From NCBI RefSeq assembly GCF_000238275.3, contig NZ_AHCF03000004.1, positions 62,001 through 126,000 on the forward strand: a stretch of DNA of 64,000 nucleotides. Direction: 5' to 3'. Shown here piece after piece: positions 28,716-37,446 of this stretch. Source of the DNA: Pseudoalteromonas undina. Its GTDB lineage: Bacteria > Pseudomonadota > Gammaproteobacteria > Enterobacterales > Alteromonadaceae. The translations under genes were made by a program, and so were the position numbers. Within the stretch, counting starts at the first letter, position 1, and each line of letters opens with the position of its first letter. Under the pieces are notes generated by a model. The model made no database searches. It saw nothing but the letters and a program-made list of their open reading frames with translations, and was not told the DNA's origin.

Positions 28716-29369
28716 ATGCAACTAGCTCAACATCATTCCTCAGCTGCGCTGTTTCAACAGCCTTTTCATTTTGTTAGTGCTACACAAAGTGATAAACACC
28801 GTCAGCGCCTTGAAGATACAGTAAAACAAGGCTTTTTCGCTGCGTATAATGCAAGCCTAACCTCATTTATGCCATTACTCTGTCAGTATAAAACTGTGCA
28901 AGGGCATTGCACATTAGGGCTCAGAAACGCTACTTCCCCTTTATTCATTGAACAATATTTAGCTGCGGCCATTGAACAATTTTTACCACCATGCACACCG
29001 CGAAATAAGGTGTTTGAGCTAGGTAACCTTTGCTCAACACATCGTAAAGCCACGCTATCTCATTTTATTATTGTAAATGAAGCTTTGCGCGGCTTTGGCG
29101 CGAGCTACTTAGTGTTTTGCGCTACCAAAAAAGTACGCGCCTTACTGCGCCTACTAGGTGTTACCTGCAACGAAATTGCACTGGCTAATAGCACTGTAGT
29201 AGATCAGCCAAAGAGCTGGGGTAGCTATTATGAGAATCAGCCTACGGTGTGCATTGTTAATTTAGCGCAGGCACATCAGCAAGTACTTAACACACCCATG
29301 CTGTTAAATATTAAACAGCAAAATACACAACAAATTAATGCCTTGATGACTGCGTTGGAGAGCATATGA
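28716..29369 (+). CDS. Thermostable-hemolysin family protein (GNAT/LuxI-like)
   Basis: 217 residues with no signal peptide. The region VFELGNLCSTHRKATL...GFGASYLVFCATKKVRALLRLLGV (residues ~105-155) matches the thermostable hemolysin (T_hemolysin) family. Its layout recalls acyl-homoserine-lactone synthases and other GNAT-fold acyltransferases, with a Glu before the strand and G-A-x-x-L-V then R-x-L-x-x-L-G. A cytoplasmic enzyme is therefore more plausible to me than a toxin. Its stop overlaps the next start as ATGA. It is the first of four coupled genes forming a probable biosynthetic pathway. Confidence 0.72.
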   Translation: MQLAQHHSSAALFQQPFHFVSATQSDKHRQRLEDTVKQGFFAAYNASLTSFMPLLCQYKTVQGHCTLGLRNATSPLFIEQYLAAAIEQFLPPCTPRNKVFELGNLCSTHRKATLSHFIIVNEALRGFGASYLVFCATKKVRALLRLLGVTCNEIALANSTVVDQPKSWGSYYENQPTVCIVNLAQAHQQVLNTPMLLNIKQQNTQQINALMTALESI

Positions 29370-30844
29370 GCCTATTAAATAATATTAATAAGGTAGCGAA
29401 TGAGCCTGTGGTTGTTAGTTACTTAGCCAATAAAGTGATGCCTATTAGCGTTTTGGAGTTACAACAAGAAACTAATAAGCTGACAGCTATTTTTAACGCT
29501 TTAGATTCTGGTGCAATTGCCTTCCAGCTTGATAATACTCCAGCTTGGCTGGTTGTTGATGCCGCAACCAGTGCTGCAAACAAGGTTGCGGTGCCTATCG
29601 CCCATTTTTTTAGTCAGCAGCAAACACAGTATGTGCTAGCGCAATGCGGTGCGCAGTTTTTTATTAGTGATATGCCTCGTCATTCGCTTGGTAAGCATTC
29701 ATTGTCGGTAACATTATTTGAGCATTATACCCTTTATATTTATCAGCTCGATGCGATTGAGCCCGTGGACTATTTTACTGGTACGCAAAAAATTACATTT
29801 ACTTCAGGTTCTACTGGTGAGCCAAAAGGGGTGTGCTTATCAACACAAAGCCAGATGCAGGTAGCTCAGTCATTATATGAGCAAATAAACATTAGTAACC
29901 CCGTGCATTTATGCTTACTTCCGCTGCCAGTACTATTGGAAAATATAGCGGGTGTGTATGCGCCTTTGTTAAGTGGCGGTTGTGTACATTTAATGCCGCT
30001 AAACGAATTAGGTTTTGTTGGCTCAGGGTTAAAAAACCCTAACAAACTCATTGGTGCAATCGATAGTGTAAAACCTAACACCCTTATTTTAGTACCTGAG
30101 TTATTAACGTGTTTAGTTGCCTTTGCAAAACAAGGCTGGCAGCCACCAAAGTCACTTAAGTTTATTGCTGTTGGCGGAGCACGGGTTAGTGAATCTTTAA
30201 TTTTAACTGCACGAGAATATAACCTACCGGTTTATCAAGGTTATGGTTTGTCTGAGGCTGCTTCAGTAGTGAGTTTAAACACCCCCAACTATGACGACAT
30301 AAATAGTGCTGGTGAAGTATTAGGGCACGTTGAAACGAAAGTTGAAAATGATGAGTTATTTATTAAAGGGTCGTTATTTTTAGGGTATTTAAATCAAGCG
30401 CCGCATAACCCAAATATCTGGTACGCCACTGGCGACTTAGTATCTAAGCGTAATAATAAGCTGTACATAAAAGGGCGAGTAAAAAATCTGATCATCACCA
30501 GTATGGGGCGTAATGTTAGCGCCGAATGGCCTGAATCATTAATTTTAAGCCAAAGTGCGATACAGCAAGCGGTGGTGTTTGGTGAAAGCCAGCCATTTTT
30601 AAGCGCGCTTATTTATGCGGCTCCCGGATTTAGTGATGAGCAATTAAAAGCACATTTAAAAACAGTAAACCAGCAACTTCCTGACTACGCACAGATTAAA
30701 AAGTGGCACCGTTTAGCCCAACCTTTAAGCGAGCAGCAAGGGTTATTAACCGCTAATAATCGCCCTAAACGAGCGGCAATCAGTCAGCACTACAGCCCTA
30801 TTTTTGAACAGTTTTACCGACTTGGAGAAGTGATCCATGAGTGA
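29366..30844 (+). CDS. AMP-binding (adenylate-forming) ligase
   Basis: 492 residues of the ANL superfamily. The phosphate loop is FTSGSTGEPKGV (~residues 149-160), the adenine-binding block is YQGYGLSEAA (~289-298), the hinge aspartate lies in YATGDL, and IKGRVKNLIITSMGRNVSAEW resembles the C-terminal domain of acyl-CoA synthetases. It likely activates a carboxylic acid as its adenylate; the substrate is unknown. Overlaps of 4 bases with the gene before and 8 with the gene after indicate strict co-translation. Confidence 0.85.
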   Translation: MSLLNNINKVANEPVVVSYLANKVMPISVLELQQETNKLTAIFNALDSGAIAFQLDNTPAWLVVDAATSAANKVAVPIAHFFSQQQTQYVLAQCGAQFFISDMPRHSLGKHSLSVTLFEHYTLYIYQLDAIEPVDYFTGTQKITFTSGSTGEPKGVCLSTQSQMQVAQSLYEQINISNPVHLCLLPLPVLLENIAGVYAPLLSGGCVHLMPLNELGFVGSGLKNPNKLIGAIDSVKPNTLILVPELLTCLVAFAKQGWQPPKSLKFIAVGGARVSESLILTAREYNLPVYQGYGLSEAASVVSLNTPNYDDINSAGEVLGHVETKVENDELFIKGSLFLGYLNQAPHNPNIWYATGDLVSKRNNKLYIKGRVKNLIITSMGRNVSAEWPESLILSQSAIQQAVVFGESQPFLSALIYAAPGFSDEQLKAHLKTVNQQLPDYAQIKKWHRLAQPLSEQQGLLTANNRPKRAAISQHYSPIFEQFYRLGEVIHE

Positions 30845-31526
30845 TTTTTTTAATACATTAAAAGCACAAACTCAAAACGAGCGTGAGTACTTATTAGCTG
30901 CGCCAATTATACAGCGTGTATTTTACGGACAAGCAACGCTTGAAGAGTATGCCTCGTTTTTAGCGCAGGCTTATCATCATGTAAAACACACCGTTCCTTT
31001 AATGATGTCACTTGGCGCACGTTTAACTGATGAGCAAGAATGGTTACGTGAAGCGGTAGCTGAATATATTGAAGAAGAAATTGGTCATCAAGAGTGGGTG
31101 CTAAACGACATTGCAGCCTGTGGGTTTGATAAAGAATGTGTGCGCCATAGTCAGCCACAATTCGCCACTGAAATGATGGTGTCGTATGCCTACGATAGTA
31201 TTGCACGTAAAAATCCGCTTAGCTTTTTTGGCATGGTGCACGTATTAGAAGGGACCTCAATTGCGCTAGCCGACGGTGCCGCATCAAACATAGCAAATGC
31301 AGTAGGACTTCCTAAAAAAGCGTTTAGCTATCTAACCTCTCACGGCGCGCTTGATATAGAGCATGTTAAGTTTTTTGAAAACCTAATGAATCAAATTACC
31401 GACGAGGCGGATCAGCAGGCTATTTTACATGGCGCAAAATGTTTTTACCGTTTGTACGGCGATATTTTTCGCGCTTTAGACGACGAGCCGTTTTTTAAAG
31501 CATCAGCACAAGAGCAACACGCATGA
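30837..31526 (+). CDS. Haem-oxygenase-like diiron enzyme (iron-containing redox enzyme family)
   Basis: 229 residues, all helical. Candidate ligands are EEEIGH (~residues 80-85), the Glu in VHVLEGTS (~137) and HGALDIEH (~167-174), an H-x3-D-x2-H pattern. This is the arrangement of haem-oxygenase-like dimetal oxidases (UndA/SznF relatives), with TenA/PqqC-like folds as the alternative. Such enzymes oxidise or cleave C-C or C-N bonds on small substrates. Its place between an adenylating ligase and an SDR suggests it modifies the activated acid or a derivative. Confidence 0.78.
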   Translation: MSDFFNTLKAQTQNEREYLLAAPIIQRVFYGQATLEEYASFLAQAYHHVKHTVPLMMSLGARLTDEQEWLREAVAEYIEEEIGHQEWVLNDIAACGFDKECVRHSQPQFATEMMVSYAYDSIARKNPLSFFGMVHVLEGTSIALADGAASNIANAVGLPKKAFSYLTSHGALDIEHVKFFENLMNQITDEADQQAILHGAKCFYRLYGDIFRALDDEPFFKASAQEQHA

Positions 31527-32293
31527 ATACCGGCTTATGTGTATTAACTGGTGCGACAGGTGGAATTGGTCAAGCCATTGCCAAAACACTACACGGCCAA
31601 GGTTGGCAACTACTCTTGGTGGGGCGAAATAGTGATGCCCTCAATACGCTAAGTAGCCAATGTCCCGGTAGTATGGTTTTTGTGGGGGATTTAAAGGTTG
31701 CCGAAAACATGTTGGCACTCGCCATTAAAGCCAAAAAATTAGGGGGCGCTAAGTTACTCATAAACAATGCAGGCATTAATGTAATGCAAAGCTTAAGTGC
31801 ATCGAGTAGTGAGCAAATTGATAATCTACTGAGCACTAATTTAGCCGTCCCTATGAAATTATGTCAGCTGTTTTTAGCGCAATTGCATGCGAATAAAGGC
31901 TCCATAGTTAATGTTGGGTCGTCATTTGGCAGTATAGGTTACCCATATCAAACACTTTACTGTGCTAGTAAGTTCGGTTTACGTGGTTTTAGCGAAGCGC
32001 TATCACGAGAGCTTTCAGATACACCCGTTAAAGTTAGTTATTTAGCACCAAGAGCAACCGATACAGATATTAATGATGCACAAACACGAGCAATGAATAA
32101 GGCGTTTGGTAATCAAATGGACTCCCCGCAGTTGGTGGCTGATGAGTTAGTTGCGTTATTAAACTCAAATAAAACCAGACGATTTATTGGTTTTCCTGAG
32201 AAACTTTTTGCACGTATCAATGGTGTTTTTCCACGTATTGTGGATAACGCAATTGCTAAACAGCTCCCTAAAATAAAACAGTTTTTAGGTTAA
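31523..32293 (+). CDS. Short-chain dehydrogenase/reductase
   Basis: 256 residues of classical SDR. The nucleotide motif is TGATGGIGQ (~9-17), followed by NNAG (~77-80), the catalytic Ser in NVGSSFGS and YCASK (~149-153). The specificity residue after beta2 (GRNSD) suggests NADP(H). It is the fourth gene of the coupled set and overlaps the diiron enzyme gene by ATGA. It probably reduces or oxidises a carbonyl in the pathway product. Confidence 0.87.
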   Translation: MNTGLCVLTGATGGIGQAIAKTLHGQGWQLLLVGRNSDALNTLSSQCPGSMVFVGDLKVAENMLALAIKAKKLGGAKLLINNAGINVMQSLSASSSEQIDNLLSTNLAVPMKLCQLFLAQLHANKGSIVNVGSSFGSIGYPYQTLYCASKFGLRGFSEALSRELSDTPVKVSYLAPRATDTDINDAQTRAMNKAFGNQMDSPQLVADELVALLNSNKTRRFIGFPEKLFARINGVFPRIVDNAIAKQLPKIKQFLG

Positions 32294-32306
32294 TAGAGGA
32301 TTTATT

Positions 32307-32954
32307 ATGAAAAAATTTACTTTAGTAGCTTATTTAAGCATTGTTAGTGTGTTTTCATCGTCGGTATTTGCAGACGAACAAAGCGATTTACTCGCTATTC
32401 AACAGCAGTGGGCTGTCGCTAATTATGAGCTTAAAGATGATGCACAAATCAAAGCCTTTACTCAACTAAGTGAGCAAAGTGCTCAATTTATTGAAAGCTA
32501 CCCTGATTCAGCAAATAGCTATACGTGGAACGGCATTGTACTGGCCAGTTTTGCTGGCGCAAAAGGCGGGTTAGGGGCGCTGGGCTATGCTAAAGATGCA
32601 AAAGCGTCATTAGAGCAAGCCCTTAAAATAGACGACAGTGCTTTAGGTGGCTCAGCGTATGCCAGCCTAGCAACCTTATACAGTAAAGTACCGGGGTGGC
32701 CTATTGGTTTTGGTGATGATGACACCGCCGACAAGTTTTTTAAGCAAGCGCTCGCTTTTAACAAAAAAGGCATTGATACTAACTACTTGTATGGTGAGTT
32801 TTTATATGACGAACGTGAATATGAGCAAGCTAAAGCCCATTTGTTAGTTGCGCAAGCAGCAGGTATTCGTGATACTCGTGCTAAAGCTGATAAATATCGT
32901 CAACAAGCAATTAGCTCTTTATTGGCTAAAGTAGATAAAAAACTAAAGAGATAG
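32307..32954 (+). CDS. Periplasmic TPR-like protein
   Basis: 215 residues with a signal peptide (cleavage after VFA, ~residue 22) and helical repeats resembling TPRs (for example ASLEQALKIDDSALGGSAYASLATLY and a last repeat with YDEREYEQAKAHLLVAQAAG). A distinctive KVPGWPIGFGDDDTA loop lies in the middle. It is 13 bases downstream of the SDR and 11 upstream of the response regulator, so it may bridge the biosynthetic set and the regulatory set. Function unknown. Confidence 0.7.
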   Translation: MKKFTLVAYLSIVSVFSSSVFADEQSDLLAIQQQWAVANYELKDDAQIKAFTQLSEQSAQFIESYPDSANSYTWNGIVLASFAGAKGGLGALGYAKDAKASLEQALKIDDSALGGSAYASLATLYSKVPGWPIGFGDDDTADKFFKQALAFNKKGIDTNYLYGEFLYDEREYEQAKAHLLVAQAAGIRDTRAKADKYRQQAISSLLAKVDKKLKR

Positions 32955-32965
32955 CAAAATAAACA

Positions 32966-33625
32966 ATGCATTTATTATTAGTTGAAGATGATAATCTTGT
33001 GGCGCAAGGGCTTTGCCGCTCATTGCGCCAAGAAGGCTACAGTGTAGAGCATAGCGCAACGGTTAAGCATGCATTGCAATGCTTAGGCAGTGGTGAAATA
33101 GAGTTGGTTATACTTGACCTAGGTTTACCCGATGGTGATGGTTCACAAATTTTAAAGCACATAAAAGCGCAAAAAAAAGTGATTCCGGTGGTTATACTAA
33201 CTGCACGAAGTAGCATAGATGACAAGGTGCAAGGGCTTGATATGGGCGCTGATGATTATTTAGCTAAGCCATTTGAACCAGCCGAATTATTTGCTCGTTT
33301 GCGCGTAGCAAGCCGACGAGTAAATCAAGCTCAGTCGAGTTTATTACAGTGTGGTGAAGTGACTATGGACACGTCAGCGCATAGTGTCACACTCAGCGAT
33401 GAGCTGCTTTCTCTGCCACGAAAAGAATACATGCTGCTAAAGGCACTATTGGAAAACCAAGGTCGCGTGCAATCTAAACAGCAGTTAGAAAATAAACTCT
33501 ATCAATGGGGTGAAGAGGTTGGCTCTAACACCATTGAAGTGCATATTCATCACCTACGAAAAAAATTCCCCAGCGATTTTATTAAAACTCTCCGTGGTAT
33601 TGGTTATGTCGTGGGAAAGAGATAG
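32966..33625 (+). CDS. OmpR-family response regulator
   Basis: 219 residues. The receiver domain has an acidic pocket (EDD at 7-9), phosphoacceptor Asp in VILDLGLPDGDG (~51), TARSS and the switch lysine in DYLAKPFEP. A C-terminal winged helix ends in EVHIHHLRKKF and TLRGIGYVVGK. It is closest in layout to the QseB/PmrA group. It is encoded with the histidine kinase 62 bases downstream and probably regulates this operon, the neighbouring biosynthetic genes, or both. Confidence 0.92.
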   Translation: MHLLLVEDDNLVAQGLCRSLRQEGYSVEHSATVKHALQCLGSGEIELVILDLGLPDGDGSQILKHIKAQKKVIPVVILTARSSIDDKVQGLDMGADDYLAKPFEPAELFARLRVASRRVNQAQSSLLQCGEVTMDTSAHSVTLSDELLSLPRKEYMLLKALLENQGRVQSKQQLENKLYQWGEEVGSNTIEVHIHHLRKKFPSDFIKTLRGIGYVVGKR

Positions 33626-33687
33626 TTCACGTGATTAAAACGCCCCTAGATTGCACAAACTTGAATTTACAAAGGTAACCATACTCT

Positions 33688-34989
33688 ATGTCAATTCGTA
33701 AGCGTTTAACTCTTATTTTACTATCAATGATGGTGTTAACGTGCTTTTTAGCTTTAGTCAAAGGCTACCAAAAAAGTATGAGCCATGGTGAGCAACTACT
33801 TGATAGTGAGCTAAAAGTAGTCGCTGGAGTGTTGATGCAACAGCCTTTATCTATAAACGCCATGGCGCCAAAAATGCAAGAAAGCGCCCAGTTACTGTAT
33901 CAAATTTGGCAAGCTGGTGAGCTCCTTAGTGGCTCTGACGAATTAAATCTTGATTTGAACCAGTATCAAGCGGGTTTTCAAACGCTTAATATTGCAGGGC
34001 AGCGAATGCGGGTATTCGTTTTTGTCACTTCTTTACGCACCGTGGTTGTTGCCGAGCCGATTGCTAAGCGGTTTGAACTTGCCGAGGCGGTGATTTTATC
34101 AGCCATGTTGCCTATGCTTTGGGCGGTTCCTTTGCTTGCGCTATTTATTAGCTTTTTTGTTAAATATGCACTGGCACCATTAACCCGTTTATCAAAACAG
34201 TTAGCTCTGCGCCAAGCAAATGATTTCACAGCGATCAATTGGCAGGTGACTGATGAAGAGATAAAACCGGTGATCAGCCGCTTAAACGATTTATTTAAAC
34301 GCGTAGAAACCGCCTATTTACGAGAGCGTTTTTTTGCCTCTGATGCGGCACATGAATTACGTACTCCCCTGAGCAGTTTAAAAATTAATGTGCATAATTT
34401 GGCTGCTCAACAAGGGGATAACCAAGAATTACAAGCCATGACTCAAGGTATTAATCGACTGTCCAATATAGTAGAGCAAATGCTAATACTAGGGCGTACT
34501 CAGCCAGAGCAGTGGCAAAAACAGTTTAAGGAGCAATCATTATTAGCGATCACGCAAGAAGGTGTTAGCCAGTTGTATGAAAAAATAGAGGCTAAAAACC
34601 ACACTATCAGTCTTGAGGGAGATGACTTTATCATTAACGGTGATGAATTTACCTTAGTGACGTTGATTTCAAACCTACTTAGCAATGCCATAAAGTACGC
34701 ACCAGCTAATGGACAAATAAAAATAACTCTAAAGCAGATGCACAAGCAGCGTATTTGGCAAATAGAAGACAGTGGTCCAGGTATGACGGACGATCAAAAA
34801 CAACGGATATTTAATCGCTTCTATCGTGTTGGCGGTGACCAACACCCTTCGGGTGAACAAGGTGCGGGTTTAGGCATGGCAATAGTGCAGCATATTATTG
34901 CTATTTATCGCGCTGAAATTCACTTAACGGATAGTGATTTGGGTGGCTTAAAAGTACAGGTAGTTTTTGCAGGAGCTAAATGTGATTAA
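33688..34989 (+). CDS. Sensor histidine kinase (QseC/PmrB-like)
   Basis: 433 residues. It has a membrane helix at ~7-24, a periplasmic sensor region (~25-140) without a recognised domain, a second helix (~143-165), a HAMP-like linker, HisKA with the phosphorylated His in DAAHELRTPLSSLK, then HATPase_c with N box NAIKYAP, GPGMTD and GAGLGMAI. It partners with the preceding response regulator. Its stop overlaps the cupredoxin gene start, linking kinase expression to the putative metal module. Confidence 0.92.
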   Translation: MSIRKRLTLILLSMMVLTCFLALVKGYQKSMSHGEQLLDSELKVVAGVLMQQPLSINAMAPKMQESAQLLYQIWQAGELLSGSDELNLDLNQYQAGFQTLNIAGQRMRVFVFVTSLRTVVVAEPIAKRFELAEAVILSAMLPMLWAVPLLALFISFFVKYALAPLTRLSKQLALRQANDFTAINWQVTDEEIKPVISRLNDLFKRVETAYLRERFFASDAAHELRTPLSSLKINVHNLAAQQGDNQELQAMTQGINRLSNIVEQMLILGRTQPEQWQKQFKEQSLLAITQEGVSQLYEKIEAKNHTISLEGDDFIINGDEFTLVTLISNLLSNAIKYAPANGQIKITLKQMHKQRIWQIEDSGPGMTDDQKQRIFNRFYRVGGDQHPSGEQGAGLGMAIVQHIIAIYRAEIHLTDSDLGGLKVQVVFAGAKCD

Positions 34990-35335
34990 ACGACTTATTA
35001 GGCCTTACTTATATTGTTGTGTATTTTTATCATTTAACGCCGCCAGTAAAGACTATCTTATTGTACTTAAAGATCATTTGTTTTACCCCGCAGAAATCGT
35101 CGTGCCGGCCAATAAAAAGGTACGCTTGTTAATCGAAAATCAAGATAGTACGCCTGAAGAGTTCGACAGTTTCGATCTCAATCGAGAGAAAGTACTTTAC
35201 CCTAAGCGCAAAAGCGTTATTTATATCGGGCCGTTAATCCCTGGGCGCTATGAATTTTTTGGCGAGTTTTCGCCCAATACGGCGCGTGGTGCTGTCATAG
35301 TGACTGAAAAGGAGCGTTCTAATGCTAATAACTAG
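34982..35335 (+). CDS. Cupredoxin-like exported protein with missing ligands
   Basis: 117 residues with a short signal-like N-terminus and one cupredoxin domain of the type encoded beside FTR1 iron permeases (segments LIENQDSTPEEFDSFDLNREKVL and GRYEFFGEFSPNTARG). From memory the family usually has His in the E-S-H-x-L and G-E-F-H motifs. Here these read DSFDL and GEFSP, so both candidate metal-binding His appear replaced. The GTG at 34982 is preferred over TTG at 34967 because AGGAG lies six bases upstream. It overlaps the kinase stop by eight bases. Confidence 0.72.
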   Translation: MIKRLIRPYLYCCVFLSFNAASKDYLIVLKDHLFYPAEIVVPANKKVRLLIENQDSTPEEFDSFDLNREKVLYPKRKSVIYIGPLIPGRYEFFGEFSPNTARGAVIVTEKERSNANN

Positions 35336-36062
35336 CCTAGTGATGAGTCTAAACCAGTTACTGCCGGTGGCCATTTTACTTATTTTACTCCAAGTTGTAG
35401 CCAAGCAAAGTTTAATGAAATTGCTGGGAGGGCTTATTTTAGGGATCGGGCTTTCATTTTTGTTTGTAAAAAGTGCGCCGTTAATTAGCCCCTTGTTTGA
35501 CTATCAGGGTTTAGAATATGCCCAAATTGGTTTGTGTATTTTAATTTTTATTAGTGCACTGTACTACGCCATTAAACAAGCAACAGCTGCTTTTATGATT
35601 GCGATTATCAGCGTAATGACACTTTATTTAAGTCACTACATTATTTACCTGATTGGCTTTTGGCAAAACAACGAAGCGGCACAAAGTTTATTTATTGGCA
35701 CTTTTTTAGGTTTGGGAATATGCAGCAGCTTTAGCGTGTTGTTGTATTTTTTATTGAGTGCAATCAAACAGCGCTTTGGACTTACCCCTTTATTGGTATT
35801 GTTAGCATTAAATAGTGCGGCAAAACTAGTTGTGGCGCTTGATTTGGCGAGCCAAATTGATTTGATAGCAACAACGGTAACCGTATGGGATTTACGTGCC
35901 ATTTTAACCGAAAACTCAGAGTTTGGACGAGTATTGCGCGCTCTGATTGGTTATGAGGCTACGCCTAATTTAACCAGTGTTTTAAGCTATGCGTTGAGCA
36001 GCGTGTTATTTTTATCTGTTTGTTATTTTATTCCTAAATCAATAACTAAGGAAAAACCATGA
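35322..36062 (+). CDS. FTR1-like membrane permease with degenerate iron motifs
   Basis: 246 residues with about seven membrane helices. The C-terminal part (VWDLRAILTENSEFGRVLRALIGYEATPN) matches the end of FTR1/EfeU ferrous permeases. The two R-E-x-x-E motifs that carry iron in helices 1 and 4 are not present: the helix 1 site reads NQLLP and the helix 4 region CSSFS. It may have lost transport or changed substrate. GGAGCG precedes the ATG, which lies inside the cupredoxin gene end. Confidence 0.65.
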   Translation: MLITSLVMSLNQLLPVAILLILLQVVAKQSLMKLLGGLILGIGLSFLFVKSAPLISPLFDYQGLEYAQIGLCILIFISALYYAIKQATAAFMIAIISVMTLYLSHYIIYLIGFWQNNEAAQSLFIGTFLGLGICSSFSVLLYFLLSAIKQRFGLTPLLVLLALNSAAKLVVALDLASQIDLIATTVTVWDLRAILTENSEFGRVLRALIGYEATPNLTSVLSYALSSVLFLSVCYFIPKSITKEKP

Positions 36063-36772
36063 AAGCAATAAACCTATTTGCAGCCACTGTATTAATTGGT
36101 TTTTGTTTATTAATACCTAAGCTGGCTTATGCTGATGGCATAGTAGTAGATAAAGTTTATCACCCGTATGTGTTGCCGTTTGAGCGCGAGCTAGAATGGC
36201 GGCTTGTGTCGCATCAAACTGATAGTGGTAATATTTTAGCGCAGCGCGTTGGCTTAGGCGGCGCAATAAACGACACCATGGCATTGGAAGGCTACATCGT
36301 GGGTGAGCGCGATGATAACGGTGACTTTGGCTTGCAAGCGTATGAGTTAGAGCTTCGTTGGCAGTTAATAGAGCAGGGCAGGCTATGGGCTGATTGGGGC
36401 GCGTTATTTGAATTTGAAAAACAGCATGACGCCGACGCATACGAAGCAACCTCTGGTTTTGTAATTGAAAAAGAGTTTGGTCGTGCAAGCCTCACCATGA
36501 ATGCTTTTTTAGTATACGAATGGGGGCAAGATATAGAAAACGAATGGGAAAGCGAGTTTAGAGCGCAATATCGCTACCGGTACTTGTCTGCTTTTCAGCC
36601 CGCGGTTGAGGTTTATCTTGGTGAAGACTTTGTGGGTATTGGCCCTGGGTTTATAGGCTTGCACCGCTTTGATGGACAAAAACAATTAAAGTGGGAAGCC
36701 GGTTTTATTACTGAAATCAGCCAGTCAGAGAAGAATCATAGCTTTAGAATGGCGTTAGAATTTGAATTTTAA
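36059..36772 (+). CDS. Outer-membrane beta-barrel-like protein
   Basis: 237 residues. A signal peptide (cleavage after AYA, ~residue 25) is followed by alternating aromatic/polar strands (ELEWRLVSHQ, MALEGYIVG, YELELRWQLI, FRMALEFEF) and a C-terminal Phe, the pattern of a small outer-membrane barrel. It has no recognised family. Its start overlaps the FTR1-like stop as ATGA, so it is the last gene of a five-gene regulator, kinase, cupredoxin, permease and barrel operon. Confidence 0.68.
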   Translation: MKAINLFAATVLIGFCLLIPKLAYADGIVVDKVYHPYVLPFERELEWRLVSHQTDSGNILAQRVGLGGAINDTMALEGYIVGERDDNGDFGLQAYELELRWQLIEQGRLWADWGALFEFEKQHDADAYEATSGFVIEKEFGRASLTMNAFLVYEWGQDIENEWESEFRAQYRYRYLSAFQPAVEVYLGEDFVGIGPGFIGLHRFDGQKQLKWEAGFITEISQSEKNHSFRMALEFEF

Positions 36773-36844
36773 GCCGCCTAAACAAGTGCTTAACATGTAA
36801 AGTGGGTTGCGAGGGTTATTTTATTAATTAAATCGCGTAAAGGG

Positions 36845-36872
36845 TTGACTTGTCACAGTAACTCTATATAGT
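36845..36872 (+). promoter_or_regulatory. Sigma-70 promoter of cold-shock gene 2
   Basis: TTGACT (36845-36850), a 16-base spacer and TATAGT (36867-36872), about 160 bases upstream of the cold-shock start. This leaves a leader of the length typical for cspA-type mRNAs. Confidence 0.6.
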
Positions 36873-37033
36873 AGGCCGCAGCTAGAAAGAAAGCATGATA
36901 ATTTATAAATCTCCATTTCGTTGTTGTATAAGTAATACTTGTAGTACCGTCCTGAAGTTTTTAAGTACCATCTCATTTTTTGCTACACCGCCCATTAGGG
37001 CACAATTTAATTTTTTATATCAGGAATAATACT

Positions 37034-37243
37034 ATGTCTAACATCGTATCAGGTACAGTTAAGTGGTTCAACGAGTCTAAAGGTTTTGGTTTCATCGAGC
37101 AAGAAAACGGTCCAGACGTTTTCGCACATTTCTCAGCAATCAAAAGCGAAGGTTTCAAAACTTTAGCTGAAGGCCAACGTGTAGAGTTCACTCTTTCACA
37201 AGGTCAAAAAGGTCCTCAAGCTGATAACATCACAGCTCTATAA
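37034..37243 (+). CDS. Cold-shock protein of the CspA family (second copy)
   Basis: 69 residues, one cold-shock domain with KGFGFI and VFAHF. It differs from the copy at 5717 mainly in the C-terminal half. The start at 37034 gives the normal N-terminus after AGGAATA; an 18-residue upstream extension is possible in frame but is not family-like. It has its own promoter and terminator. Confidence 0.93.
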   Translation: MSNIVSGTVKWFNESKGFGFIEQENGPDVFAHFSAIKSEGFKTLAEGQRVEFTLSQGQKGPQADNITAL

Positions 37244-37265
37244 TTTTACTTTTTAAGTAAAATGA

Positions 37266-37291
37266 AAAAAAGCGCTTAAGGCGCTTTTTTT
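37266..37291 (+). terminator. Terminator after cold-shock gene 2
   Basis: Stem AAAAAAGCGC/GCGCTTTTTT (37266-37275, 37281-37290) around TTAAG, ending in a T-run. Confidence 0.88.
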
Positions 37292-37446
37292 GTGCCCAAA
37301 ATTTAAGAACATCCCACCACCGCTTTAACATTCCCGTCATTTTATTTCTATTTACGTCATCTGCTATTTTAACATTACAAACAGCGTTATAAATTAATAG
37401 TCTCAACGAGTTTTCTAGGTTAAAGTTATTACTTAAATCATAGGGG

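Noticed and set aside
36117..36488. 123-residue antisense ORF inside the beta-barrel gene
   Set aside because: Opposite-strand shadow. The forward frame has a signal peptide, overlap with the upstream gene and a barrel pattern.
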